Assembly: GCA_964551735.1 (NCBI GenBank)
Contig: CAZKEF010000030.1
Location: forward strand, 1 to 64,000
Origin: DAOUAT01 sp964551735
GTDB taxonomy: Bacteria; Chloroflexota; Anaerolineae; CG2-30-64-16
Direction: 5' to 3'
Length of the DNA stretch: 64,000 bases
Part shown: one piece after another, positions 36,769 to 44,532 of the stretch
Layout: each line of letters begins with the position of its first letter
How positions within the stretch are numbered: the stretch's first letter is position 1
Notes under the pieces: generated by a model
Databases searched by the model: none
What the model saw: only the letters and a program-made list of their open reading frames with translations
Told to the model about the DNA's origin: nothing
Made by a program: the position numbers and the translations under genes

Positions 36769-37437
36769 ATGCAAGAGCTCAGGAGATTCTTCGCCCAGCG
36801 CTGGCAGGAGTTGCTCATCACTGGCATTTGGTTGCAGAGTGCGGTGGCAGCAGCCTTCACCGGCAATGTCTGGGCCATCGTACTGACTTCATTAGGTGGC
36901 CTGATTCTACTCTTCGCCACCTTCTCAGTTATCGGCTGGCTGCAACGCCGCACCCGCTTCGGTAACGGGAAGCTGCTCGCCATGCCGCGCAAGGCCATCG
37001 TGTTTACCGTCGGTTACCAGAAGAACACCATCCTCTGGGCCATTGATGCACAAAAGCCGGAATGGCTGGGCTTACTGTGCAGCCGGGAGACTGAGAGCGT
37101 TGCTAATGAGATCGCTGGCGAGTCGGGTGTAGCTACTGATCACATCCAGAAAGAAATCGCCGACGCGACCAGTGTCGAGGATATTCGCAGCAAGATGGCG
37201 ACCATCCTGGACTGGCTTAAGCGCAACGCTGTGGCGCGCCCGGATACTATTGTAGACATCACTGCCGGTACGGCGGTGATGTCAGTAGGCACATTCTCGA
37301 TGGCCAATGAGCGTTCTTATGACTGTCAGTATCTACGCTCTCAGTTCGATATAAATAACAAGCCGATTAAGGGCACGCAAGAACCGGTAGTCATAGTAGC
37401 GCATACAACACAAACCGATCCGGGCAGCCCGGGCTAA
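36769..37437 (+). CDS. membrane-anchored CARF protein, Cam1-like
   Basis: This 222-residue protein has two hydrophobic stretches at the N-terminus (about 13-30 and 34-58, the second GGLILLFATFSVIGW). A basic stop (LQRRTR) and a CARF-type domain from about 73 follow: RKAIVFTVGYQKNTILWAI, and IVDITAGTAVMSVGTFSMA near 162-179. The DITAGT loop is the counterpart of the CARF ligand loop. Cam1-type proteins oligomerise on cA4 and open a membrane pore that depolarises the cell. Cam1 has one helix whereas this seems to have two, so it may be a different membrane CARF class. AGGAGAG precedes the start. Confidence 0.75.
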   Translation: MQELRRFFAQRWQELLITGIWLQSAVAAAFTGNVWAIVLTSLGGLILLFATFSVIGWLQRRTRFGNGKLLAMPRKAIVFTVGYQKNTILWAIDAQKPEWLGLLCSRETESVANEIAGESGVATDHIQKEIADATSVEDIRSKMATILDWLKRNAVARPDTIVDITAGTAVMSVGTFSMANERSYDCQYLRSQFDINNKPIKGTQEPVVIVAHTTQTDPGSPG

Positions 37438-37450
37438 ATCGGAACAGGAA

Positions 37451-37496
37451 GGTCTTCGAGATCTGAACCGGCAGCAGTTGGCAGATCTCGAAGACC
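37451..37496. terminator. 14-bp perfect inverted repeat between convergent genes
   Basis: GGTCTTCGAGATCT and AGATCTCGAAGACC flank an 18-nt loop between the ends of the membrane CARF gene and the JAB-E1 gene. It is a likely bidirectional terminator or dispersed repeat. Confidence 0.6.
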
Positions 37497-37512
37497 CCAA
37501 GGGCTGAAGTCC

Positions 37513-39279
37513 CTACTCCCGCCAGTCGAGCTCCGTCTCCACCAGCGCCTCGTGCAGGCGGCGGACGCGAGCGGGGCGAACCTCGACCAGTTCAGGCGCA
37601 GGGGCAGGGGCGGGGCCGGCCGGTGGGGTTTCCGCCGAACCGGCAGGGGGAAGAGCGGGGAGGCAGAGGGATTCCTTCTCGGACAGACGGGGAAGGATTG
37701 GGGCGGAAGACGGGAGCTGCGCCTGGGCCGCCCGGCGGTAGTCAGGCAGTGGTTCGAGGTCACCGAGGCCCAACACGCCGTCATCGGGCGAGCAGACGGG
37801 GCAGGCGGCCTGCGCGGCGACCTTGTGCGCGGGGCTGCCGACCGAGAGCGGCACGAGTTCGGCCTTGAGCGCGTCGTAGGTCAGGTAGCGGTGCTGCGGC
37901 TTGAAGGCAGCGACCAAGTTGTGAATCTCGGCCACGGCCAGGGCGGCCACGACGCCATCCAGGTGGCCGACGGCCGGGGCCGGGGTGTCAGCCACATAGC
38001 CGCGTTGACGCAGGATGGCCTGTTGGCCGGCGGGGGCCAGCTCCCAGCCGGCGGCCTGGGGGTTCACGATGCCGGCGCATTGCAGGCACCAGCGGCCCAG
38101 GTCGGGGATGGCGAATTCGCCGCTGACGTCGGTGACGCACCTCTCCCCCCCGGCTCCCCTCTCCTGCGAGGAGAGGGGGGAGGCAGGTTCCCCTCCCCGC
38201 GCAGGGGAGGGGTCGGGGGAGGGGTGTACGCTGACGTTGAAGCCGGTGTGGACCAGCGGGATGAGGTACTGCACGGCCAAGCGGTTGGCGGCCATACGGC
38301 TGCTGTGGTTGTCGGTGGCGACGATCAGCAGGTCGCACGCCTTGAGCGCCCGCTGCGCCAGCGGGTCGAAGACATCGGTCTGCAGTGCCCGGACGGTGGC
38401 CTTGGGGACCGCTTGGCGGATGGTGCTGCGGGCGACGTAGACCTTGGGCCGGGCCTTCTGGGCGTCCGCAGCCGCGGCGCCGACCAGCCGGTTGAGGTTG
38501 GTCAGCTCGACGATGTCGGGGTCCACCAGCACCCAATGGGCCACGCCGAGCCGGGCCAGGTGGCCTACCACCGCGCTGCCTAGCCCGCCGACGCCGATGA
38601 CGCCGACGCGCAGGGCGGAGAGCCGGCGTTGTACGTCGGGCCCGAAGGCGCGCACCTGGCGGTCGAAGACCGGCGAGATGAAGGGCGCGTGGGCCCGGTT
38701 GAGGCGCTGAGCCGTAGCCGGGATGCGACGGGCCAGGTCACCGAGGAGGATGGCCTGCAAGGCGTGGGCCTTGGGGGCACTGATAGGGATCGGGGCCGGA
38801 GTCGAGGTGTCCTTGTCAGACTTGCCCTTGGCGTTGGCTGGCTTACCGACCTCGGTCAGCCAGAGCCGGGCGTCCAGGGCATCGTCGTTGACGACGACTG
38901 AGCCGTAAGGCACACCATCCATCCGCTGGGCCAGGTAGGCGGCCTGGGCGGCCTCGTAGTGGTCGTCGGTGCCGGAGAAGGCGATGGCCGGCCCGGCGCC
39001 GGGGTGGCTGTGCCAGTCCACTTCGATCAGGCCGTGACGGTGGGCCCGCGCGTGGATGAAGGCCTGCACCTCGGGCTTGAGTTCCAGGTGGGCGGCGGAT
39101 TGCTGGCGGAAGGCGTCGGCCGGCAGCAGGATCACATCGCGTACCAGCAGGCGCAGCTCGTGGTGCAAACGATTGACACCGCAGAGGGTGACGGCCATCT
39201 GCTCCCGGCTGCGGTCACTCAAGAGGTGGCCATGCAGCGCCTCGGCGGCGTGACGGGTGAGGGAGAGGGTGTAGTTCAT
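37513..39279 (-). CDS. JAB deubiquitinase-like and E1/ThiF fusion protein
   Basis: This 588-residue protein has an N-terminal JAB/JAMM metallopeptidase: VDWHSHPGAGPAIAFSGTDD gives H90, H92, S102 and D105. The middle is an E1-like adenylating domain with V229-G-G-L-G-S glycine loop, LVDPDIVELTNLNR and a CxxC pair (C398, C401). The second zinc pair is C493/C496. The proline-rich tail (about 540-570) is unassigned. It should both adenylate and process the small ubiquitin-like protein encoded upstream. Residues 352-382 are a translated dispersed repeat inserted in frame. It is the last gene of a leftward operon with NYN, Ubl and E2 genes. Confidence 0.92.
   Translation of the reverse strand: MNYTLSLTRHAAEALHGHLLSDRSREQMAVTLCGVNRLHHELRLLVRDVILLPADAFRQQSAAHLELKPEVQAFIHARAHRHGLIEVDWHSHPGAGPAIAFSGTDDHYEAAQAAYLAQRMDGVPYGSVVVNDDALDARLWLTEVGKPANAKGKSDKDTSTPAPIPISAPKAHALQAILLGDLARRIPATAQRLNRAHAPFISPVFDRQVRAFGPDVQRRLSALRVGVIGVGGLGSAVVGHLARLGVAHWVLVDPDIVELTNLNRLVGAAAADAQKARPKVYVARSTIRQAVPKATVRALQTDVFDPLAQRALKACDLLIVATDNHSSRMAANRLAVQYLIPLVHTGFNVSVHPSPDPSPARGGEPASPLSSQERGAGGERCVTDVSGEFAIPDLGRWCLQCAGIVNPQAAGWELAPAGQQAILRQRGYVADTPAPAVGHLDGVVAALAVAEIHNLVAAFKPQHRYLTYDALKAELVPLSVGSPAHKVAAQAACPVCSPDDGVLGLGDLEPLPDYRRAAQAQLPSSAPILPRLSEKESLCLPALPPAGSAETPPAGPAPAPAPELVEVRPARVRRLHEALVETELDWRE
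38136..38226. repeat. dispersed repeat inserted in frame in the JAB-E1 gene
   Basis: This G/C-rich hairpin block belongs to the same CCTCTCC/GGAGAGG family seen in nearby intergenic regions. It encodes PSPDPSPARGGEP and neighbouring residues without breaking the reading frame, between the E1 loop and the zinc site. Confidence 0.85.
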
Positions 39280-39295
39280 TATGGCCTCCTTGCAG

Positions 39296-39445
39296 GGGTC
39301 AGGTGTCAGGCGTCAGGGGGCAGGCAGCCATTCTCCGGCGGTTGAAACCGCGGCAACCTTTGCGAAGTCCACCTGCGTGGACTGGGTCACAGTCTGCGCA
39401 GGCAGACTTCGCAGTGGTAGCCGTGACCTCGGTCGCCGGGCGGTC
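39296..39445. repeat. GTCAGG repeat plus cruciform dispersed element
   Basis: GTCAGG-type repeats (39296-39325, as at 11757) are followed by a relative of the cruciform element at 20632 (AGTCTGCGCAGGCAGACTTCG). They lie between the E2 and JAB-E1 genes; no gene seen. Confidence 0.7.
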
Positions 39446-39451
39446 GGCCGT

Positions 39452-39934
39452 TCAGAAGTCATTCGTCAGCACCTCGCGGACCATATTGAGGAAGGTCCAG
39501 AGGTTGTCGGAACGGCGATGGTCGGCCTGGGGCTGCCAGGCGCCGGCCGCGTTCATGTCCATATGGACGCAGTACCAGTGCCAGCCCTGGTCGGTCAGGT
39601 CGGGCGCGCCGTAGTAGGCGCGGCCGGTGGCGTGCGGGTCGAACTGGCCGTTGCGGAGCGGCAGGGGCTGATTGGTGTAGAAGCCGATGGGCGGCGTCTC
39701 CGGGTAGGTTTCCGGGAAGACGATCAGCAGGTCGCAGTGCCGTTCCTGGAAGCGGTCGGGCAGGGTGTAATCGGGGATAACGAGCCAGTCTCGTTTTTCC
39801 TCGTCGTAGACGACGCCCCGATAGGGCGGCCGGCTGAAACGCTCAGCGATCATCATGACCTCGGCGTCTATGCGGTCGTTGCGCCGATTGCCGCTGGGCT
39901 GGTTGAGCCGTTGTTTGAGCCAGTCGAGGGCCAT
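39452..39934 (-). CDS. E2-like ubiquitin-conjugating family protein
   Basis: About 160 residues. The core has DLLIVFPETYPETPPIGFY, the typical E2 strand-turn, then DQGWHWYCVHMDMNAAGAW with the probable catalytic cysteine, and HRRSDNLWTFLNMVREVL as the C-terminal helix. It would accept activated Ubl from the E1 domain encoded downstream. I start at 39934 because AGGAG is 7 nt upstream of that ATG and only 1 nt from the one at 39940. A conventional E3 is not seen in the operon, as in many bacterial conjugation systems. Confidence 0.9.
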   Translation of the reverse strand: MALDWLKQRLNQPSGNRRNDRIDAEVMMIAERFSRPPYRGVVYDEEKRDWLVIPDYTLPDRFQERHCDLLIVFPETYPETPPIGFYTNQPLPLRNGQFDPHATGRAYYGAPDLTDQGWHWYCVHMDMNAAGAWQPQADHRRSDNLWTFLNMVREVLTNDF

Positions 39935-40018
39935 GGGCATGCTCCTGTTGATTGTGACCTACCCCCCAACCCCCTCCCTGCAAGGGAGGGGGAGAGCGGT
40001 GGCAGGGCGCTGGACGGT

Positions 40019-40228
40019 TCAGGCGCCCTTGACGCGGGGTGGCGCATCCACGAAGACGTCGCCGTCGTTGATCGCCACTTCCTCACCGGGGCGGACGACG
40101 AAGTTGCCTTCGCGGGCTCGGCGGATGACGGAGCGGCCGTCGGCCAGGCCGCCCGCCTTGCGGATGTCCTCGACCGAGGCGACCGGGGGCACCTGGACCC
40201 GGCGGCCGTTGATGATGGCAGTGGCCAT
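40019..40228 (-). CDS. ubiquitin-like modifier protein
   Basis: This 69-residue protein has a beta-grasp pattern: ATAIINGRRVQVPPVASVED, VIRRAREGNFVVRPG, VAINDGDVFVDAPP. It resembles the single ubiquitin-like domains that accompany bacterial E1/E2/JAB sets. The tail ends in RVKGA, that is one residue past a Gly. The JAB domain of the neighbouring E1 fusion might remove the final Ala to expose Gly for conjugation; this is a prediction. AGGAGG lies 7 nt before the ATG. It lies between the NYN and E2 genes on the same strand. Confidence 0.85.
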   Translation of the reverse strand: MATAIINGRRVQVPPVASVEDIRKAGGLADGRSVIRRAREGNFVVRPGEEVAINDGDVFVDAPPRVKGA

Positions 40229-40323
40229 GGCTGTCCTCCTGAGGTGTGAGCCGGCAGGGCTGGTGATGTGAGTTGCCAGACGCCGGGCCGGCGAGCTGAG
40301 GCCGGCCCGGCAAGAGGGCCCGG

Positions 40324-40956
40324 TCAGGCGAGGACCGGGGCAGCCGCCTCGAGCTCGAAGTCGTCCAACTCGGGCAGGGGCGCTTCCTCAGCGACCGGCT
40401 CAGGGCCTTCGGCTCGGCCCAGGCCGGGGATGGGCAGGTTGTCCACCTCGGCGCCGATCTGCGTGAGGTCAACGAAGCCGTTGGCCATGGCCTCGAGCGC
40501 CTGGGAGACGCTGCCGGGCGCCGAGGCGACCTCAACCCGGATGCCTTGCAGGCGAAGACGCTGAGCCAACGGGGCGAAGTCGCCATCGCCAGTCACGAGC
40601 ACGACGATGTCGGGCCGGGTGCGGGCGACGAACTCCTGCACGTCGAGGGCGAGCTCAAGGTCGAAGTTGCACTTAAGCTGGCCGTTGGGCAGCAGTTGCG
40701 CCGGTTTGGAACGGATCAGGAAGCCATGTTGGCGCAGGCGGTGCAAGGTGGCCTGGTCAGCCGGGGCCTGATCGGGCTGGGGGTGGACGCCGATGTAGAG
40801 GAAGGCCTCGATGAGGTGCCGGCCTTCGGCCAGGTACTCGCGCAGCGCCACCAGGTCAATCTGGCGGCCCACGCGGCGCAGGGCGTTGAGCGTGTTGCGA
40901 TAGTCGGCGAAGATCGCCACACGCTCGTGAGTCAGGGTGTCGGGGACAGTGCGCAT
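40324..40956 (-). CDS. NYN-domain (LabA/DUF88-like) predicted RNase
   Basis: In this 210-residue protein the NYN/PIN-like nuclease domain runs to about residue 165, with VAIFADYRNTLNALRRVGRQ, CNFDLELALDVQEF and LVTGDGDFAPLAQRLRLQG carrying the acidic residues expected to bind metal. An acidic tail follows (EEAPLPELDDFELEA). It is the first gene of the leftward NYN-Ubl-E2-JAB/E1 operon, preceded by AGGAGG and a full copy of the shared motif. A second, longer NYN protein with the same motif lies at 15192-16307. Its RNA target may be controlled by ubiquitin-like modification; that is inference. Confidence 0.9.
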   Translation of the reverse strand: MRTVPDTLTHERVAIFADYRNTLNALRRVGRQIDLVALREYLAEGRHLIEAFLYIGVHPQPDQAPADQATLHRLRQHGFLIRSKPAQLLPNGQLKCNFDLELALDVQEFVARTRPDIVVLVTGDGDFAPLAQRLRLQGIRVEVASAPGSVSQALEAMANGFVDLTQIGAEVDNLPIPGLGRAEGPEPVAEEAPLPELDDFELEAAAPVLA

Positions 40957-40994
40957 CCGTTGCCTCCTGGGCGGGCCTGGGTCAGGTTGCCCGC

Positions 40995-41014
40995 CTCTGA
41001 GATGGGTAACGAAA
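40995..41014 (-). promoter_or_regulatory. shared motif copy F
   Basis: On the minus strand this reads TTTCGTTACCCATCTCAGAG, about 40 bp before the NYN gene that leads the Ubl operon. It is also 70 bp from the divergent cas6 gene, so it could affect both. Confidence 0.7.
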
Positions 41015-41083
41015 GCTATGTGCCATCATCAGATGGCCGATGATCACGGAACGCCCAACTGCGAGGGAATTAAGAAGTAGGAT

Positions 41084-42103
41084 ATGATGCTTGAGTCTTT
41101 GCCGATTGCCCGCCTAAGTTTCAAATTGACGACTGCCGAAACGGCCGAGGTGCCGCCCTACAAAGGCGACATGCTGCGCATGGCACTATTGTGGTGGTTG
41201 AGCGAGTATTGGTGCATCATGCCTGACCGCTGCCGTAACGGCTGTCGCCGCCCCGATGCATGTCTCTTTGGCCGGCTGGTTGAGCCTGTGATGGGCCCTG
41301 CTTGGCCGCTGCCCATGCAACGCCTGATCGGTGACACGCCGCCTCCGGCTTACGCGCTCTGGGATGATCAGGATCGCCGGCGCGTGTTGGACACCGGCGC
41401 GGGATGGCGTTTCGAGCTCACGCTCATCGGAGACCTGGCTTTGCGGCAGGTGCCGGCCATCGTCGCGGCTGTCCAACAGGGCGCCGAGAGGGGTATGGGT
41501 CGGATTCGCTTGCACAGCCGGCTGCGCGAGGTCACGGCTCAACGGCCAGACAGAGAGAGCGTCCTGGCCACAGAGCAGGCAACAACTGACGGTGTGGTTC
41601 TGACCTGGAGCAACTTCCGGCTGGAAGACGTGTGGTTCAGTATCGCGCATGCCAACAAGCTGGTTGAGAGCCTGACAACACCGGTGCGCGCAATCAGCCT
41701 GCGCTACCTCAGCCCGGTGAAGATCAAAGAGCAAGGCCAGTGGGTGCAACGCCCGCACTTCAGCTCGGTCATGCGGGCCCTGGTGCGCCGCCTGCGTATC
41801 CTAAGCCTGGTTCACGGCGGTGGCGAATGGCCGCACGAGTCTTATGGGCCCTTGCTTGACCTCGCAGAGACCGTGCGCCTGGATCATGACGAAACGCGCT
41901 GGTCTGGCTTCACCCGCTATTCCCACCGCTCCGGTGAACAGGATGTGGAAGGCTTCACTGGTCAGGCCTGGTACGGCGGCCAGGATCTGCGGCCGCTCCT
42001 GCCGGCCCTCTGGCTGGGGCAATGGCTGCAAATCGGGAAATCGTATGTGGTCGGCGGCGGGCGCTACGAGCTTACCCTACCAGGCGAGAGCTACGCCAGC
42101 TAG
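41084..42103 (+). CDS. cas6: Cas6-like pre-crRNA endoribonuclease
   Basis: This 339-residue protein has two RAMP halves. The first has EVPPYKGDMLRMALLWWL and a cysteine-rich insert (CRNGCRRPDACLFG). The second has TPVRAISLRYLSPVKIKEQG and the C-terminal glycine-rich loop IGKSYVVGGGRYELTL typical of Cas6. It should cut the array transcript within each repeat to leave the AUUGAGAC handle. It is the only Cas6 in the window, standing well apart from the effector operon and divergent from the Ubl operon. The catalytic His is not certain. Confidence 0.88.
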   Translation: MMLESLPIARLSFKLTTAETAEVPPYKGDMLRMALLWWLSEYWCIMPDRCRNGCRRPDACLFGRLVEPVMGPAWPLPMQRLIGDTPPPAYALWDDQDRRRVLDTGAGWRFELTLIGDLALRQVPAIVAAVQQGAERGMGRIRLHSRLREVTAQRPDRESVLATEQATTDGVVLTWSNFRLEDVWFSIAHANKLVESLTTPVRAISLRYLSPVKIKEQGQWVQRPHFSSVMRALVRRLRILSLVHGGGEWPHESYGPLLDLAETVRLDHDETRWSGFTRYSHRSGEQDVEGFTGQAWYGGQDLRPLLPALWLGQWLQIGKSYVVGGGRYELTLPGESYAS

Positions 42104-42553
42104 ACACATCTCTCCCTGCGCTGAACCGACCCCCAATCCAGAAAAACACTGCAGCCACAAGTTAAGGGCTGCGGCCTCACGGTGACGTCCCGCGCAACTC
42201 TGCTGCGATCACCTGAGCCACTTCTACGCCCAGCTCGACCGCCTTTTCGCAGGATCATGGCGTGGATGTGGAAAACGCCTTTGCCAGGTTGAAGCAGGGA
42301 GCGGCCAAGGATTCCATCGTCAAGTTCCTCGACGGGCCGGACATGAACCAATTCGCTCAGGGCCGGCCTTTGCGGTCGCCCGGCGGATGAGACTGCCATT
42401 TCTAACACACCTCTCACACTATTCTTGCGTTCATCCTATGATTCCTGGTACATTCTATCTGCACACGGCGCGCCGCCCCGGCCGGGGGAACGCGCCAGGC
42501 ACAACATCGAACATCGAACATCGAACATCGTACATCTACCGCCGGAGGCATCC
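42104..42553. other. gene-free region with debris and a 7-bp microsatellite
   Basis: No convincing gene lies between cas6 and htpG. A short reading-frame fragment at about 42253-42390 (VENAFARLKQGAAKD) lacks a start and a recognised family. At 42502-42531 the unit AACATCG repeats four times just before the htpG start. Confidence 0.6.
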
Positions 42554-44431
42554 ATGACCCAAGCCGCGATCCCTGAAACCCTGGAGTTCCGCGCCGAGGT
42601 GCAGCAACTGCTCAGCATCCTGGCGCATTCCCTCTATACCGAGCGCGAGATCTTCCTGCGCGAGCTGATCTCCAATGCGTCCGATGCGCTGCACCGCATC
42701 CAGTTCGAGTTGCTGACGAACCGGGATGTGCTCGACCCCGACGCGGCGCTGGCGATCCGCATCGAGACCGACCCCGACGCCCACACCCTGACCATCCGCG
42801 ATACCGGCATCGGTATGACCCGCGACGAGCTCATCGAGAACCTGGGCACCATCGCCCACTCCGGCGCGATGGCGTTCCTCAAGCAGATCGGCGAGGGGCA
42901 GCGGCCGGCCGACATCATCGGCCAGTTCGGCGTGGGGTTCTACTCGGCCTTCATGGTGGCCGATGAGGTGACGGTGACCTCCCGCTCCTACCAGCCCGAG
43001 GCAGGCGCGTGGCGCTGGGTCTCCCGCGGGGACAGCCGCTTCACCCTGGAGCCGGCCGCGATGGCGGAACGCGGCACCGTGGTCGTGCTGAAGCTGAAGG
43101 AGGACGCGCACGAGTTCACCGCGGCCTGGCGGCTGGAGCAGATCATCCGCCGTCACTCCAACTACGTCTCCTTCCCCATCACCGTCAAGGGGGAGCAGGC
43201 CAACCAGCAGGCCGCGCCGTGGCGCAAGCCCATGGGCGAGGTGAAGCCGGAGGAGTACGACGAGTTCTACCGCCAGTTGACCCTGGATCCCGACGCGCCG
43301 CTGGCCCACGCGCACCTGGTCACCGATGCGCCGGTGGACATCCGGGCAATCCTCTACGTGCCGCGCAAGCTCGACCGCGGGCTGTTCAACGCGCGCGCGG
43401 ACTACGGCTTGCGGCTCTACTCGCGTAAGATCCTGATCCAGGAGCACAACAAGGAGCTGCTGCCCGAACACCTGCGCTTCGTGGAAGGGGTGGTGGATTC
43501 CGAGGATCTGCCGCTCAACATCTCGCGCGAGACCGTGCAAAGCAACCGCGTGGTGCGCGCCATCGGCAAGGTGCTGGCGGGCCGCGTTCACAAGCTGCTG
43601 CGCGAGCTGGCCGACGAGCGGCCCGAGGACTATGAGACCTTCTGGCGCGAGTTCGGCGTCTTCATCAAGCAGGGCGTGGCGACCTCCCCCGGCGACCAGG
43701 CCGACCTGCTGCCCCTGCTGCGCTTCCACTCCACCGCCTGTCATTCTGAGGGCCGCAGCCCGAAGAATCTACTCACTTCCCTGGCCGAATACGTTGCCCG
43801 CATGATCGAAGGCCAGACCGAAATCTACTACATCCTCGGCGCAGACCCGGAGACCGTGGCCGCCAGCCCGCACCTCGACCCGTTCCGGGCGCGCGGCATC
43901 GAGGTGCTCACCCTGGCCGACCCGTTCGATGGCTTCATGATGCAAGGGCTGCACGAGTTCGAGGGCAAGACGTTCCGCAACGTGGACGATCCCGGCCTGG
44001 AATTGCCGGGCGAGGTCAAGGCAGAAGAGGAACCGGCCGCCGAGGTCCCGGCCGGGGACTTTGCGGGGGTGCTGGCGCGTTTCAAGACGACGCTGGGCGA
44101 CCGGGTGACGGAGGTGCGCGAATCGAAGGTGTTGGTGGACAGCCCCGCGCGGCTGGTCACACCCGAGGCCGGGTTTGAGCGGGACATGCAGCGCGTCCGC
44201 CGGCTGATCGAGCAGGACTACAAGATCCCGCCCAAGATCCTGGAGCTGAACCGCCGCCACCCGCTGATCCGCAACCTGGCGGGCCTCATCGCGAGCCGGC
44301 CGGGCGACGCGGTCATCGAGCCGGCCATCGCGCTGCTCTTCGATAACCTGCTGCTGGTGGAGGGCCTGCACCCCAACCCCGCGGTCATGGCCCCGCGCAT
44401 CCAGGCGCTGCTGGAGCAGGCGACGCAGTAG
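42554..44431 (+). CDS. htpG: chaperone protein HtpG (Hsp90 family)
   Basis: This 625-residue protein is a full-length bacterial Hsp90. The ATPase domain has LLSILAHSLYTEREIFLREL, NASDALHRIQFEL, RDTGIGMTRDELIENLGTIA and QFGVGFYSAFMVAD. The middle domain has LPLNISRETVQSNRVVRAIG. It is an ATP-dependent folding chaperone of the cytoplasm. I use ATG 42554, preceded by GGAGG. An insertion of about 12 residues at 43739-43772 (ACHSEGRSPKNLL), just before SLAEYVARMIEG, is a translated dispersed repeat. It is in frame and probably tolerated in a surface loop. Confidence 0.97.
   Translation: MTQAAIPETLEFRAEVQQLLSILAHSLYTEREIFLRELISNASDALHRIQFELLTNRDVLDPDAALAIRIETDPDAHTLTIRDTGIGMTRDELIENLGTIAHSGAMAFLKQIGEGQRPADIIGQFGVGFYSAFMVADEVTVTSRSYQPEAGAWRWVSRGDSRFTLEPAAMAERGTVVVLKLKEDAHEFTAAWRLEQIIRRHSNYVSFPITVKGEQANQQAAPWRKPMGEVKPEEYDEFYRQLTLDPDAPLAHAHLVTDAPVDIRAILYVPRKLDRGLFNARADYGLRLYSRKILIQEHNKELLPEHLRFVEGVVDSEDLPLNISRETVQSNRVVRAIGKVLAGRVHKLLRELADERPEDYETFWREFGVFIKQGVATSPGDQADLLPLLRFHSTACHSEGRSPKNLLTSLAEYVARMIEGQTEIYYILGADPETVAASPHLDPFRARGIEVLTLADPFDGFMMQGLHEFEGKTFRNVDDPGLELPGEVKAEEEPAAEVPAGDFAGVLARFKTTLGDRVTEVRESKVLVDSPARLVTPEAGFERDMQRVRRLIEQDYKIPPKILELNRRHPLIRNLAGLIASRPGDAVIEPAIALLFDNLLLVEGLHPNPAVMAPRIQALLEQATQ
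43739..43772 (+). repeat. dispersed repeat inserted in frame within htpG
   Basis: The segment starting TGTCATTCTGAGGGCCGCAG and ending AAGAATCT is of a kind common as a dispersed repeat in bacterial genomes, and it disrupts an otherwise conserved region of HtpG without shifting the frame. Confidence 0.65.
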
Positions 44432-44437
44432 GAATGG

Positions 44438-44497
44438 GGACGCGGACGAGCGCGGATTATTAGGGCTCTCCGCGTTCATCCGCGCTCGTCCGCGTCC
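44438..44497. terminator. 20-bp inverted repeat after htpG
   Basis: GGACGCGGACGAGCGCGGAT and its exact reverse complement (44478-44497) flank a 20-nt loop, followed by TCAAAAAA. It is between the ends of convergent genes and belongs to a GCGGA-type dispersed family also seen near 45650. Confidence 0.65.
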
Positions 44498-44532
44498 TCA
44501 AAAAAGCTGGGCATCGTGCAAGGCGCCCTGTT

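Noticed and set aside
42100..42417. Minus-strand open frame between cas6 and htpG
   Set aside because: Arg/Gly-rich low-information translation with no family or convincing start.
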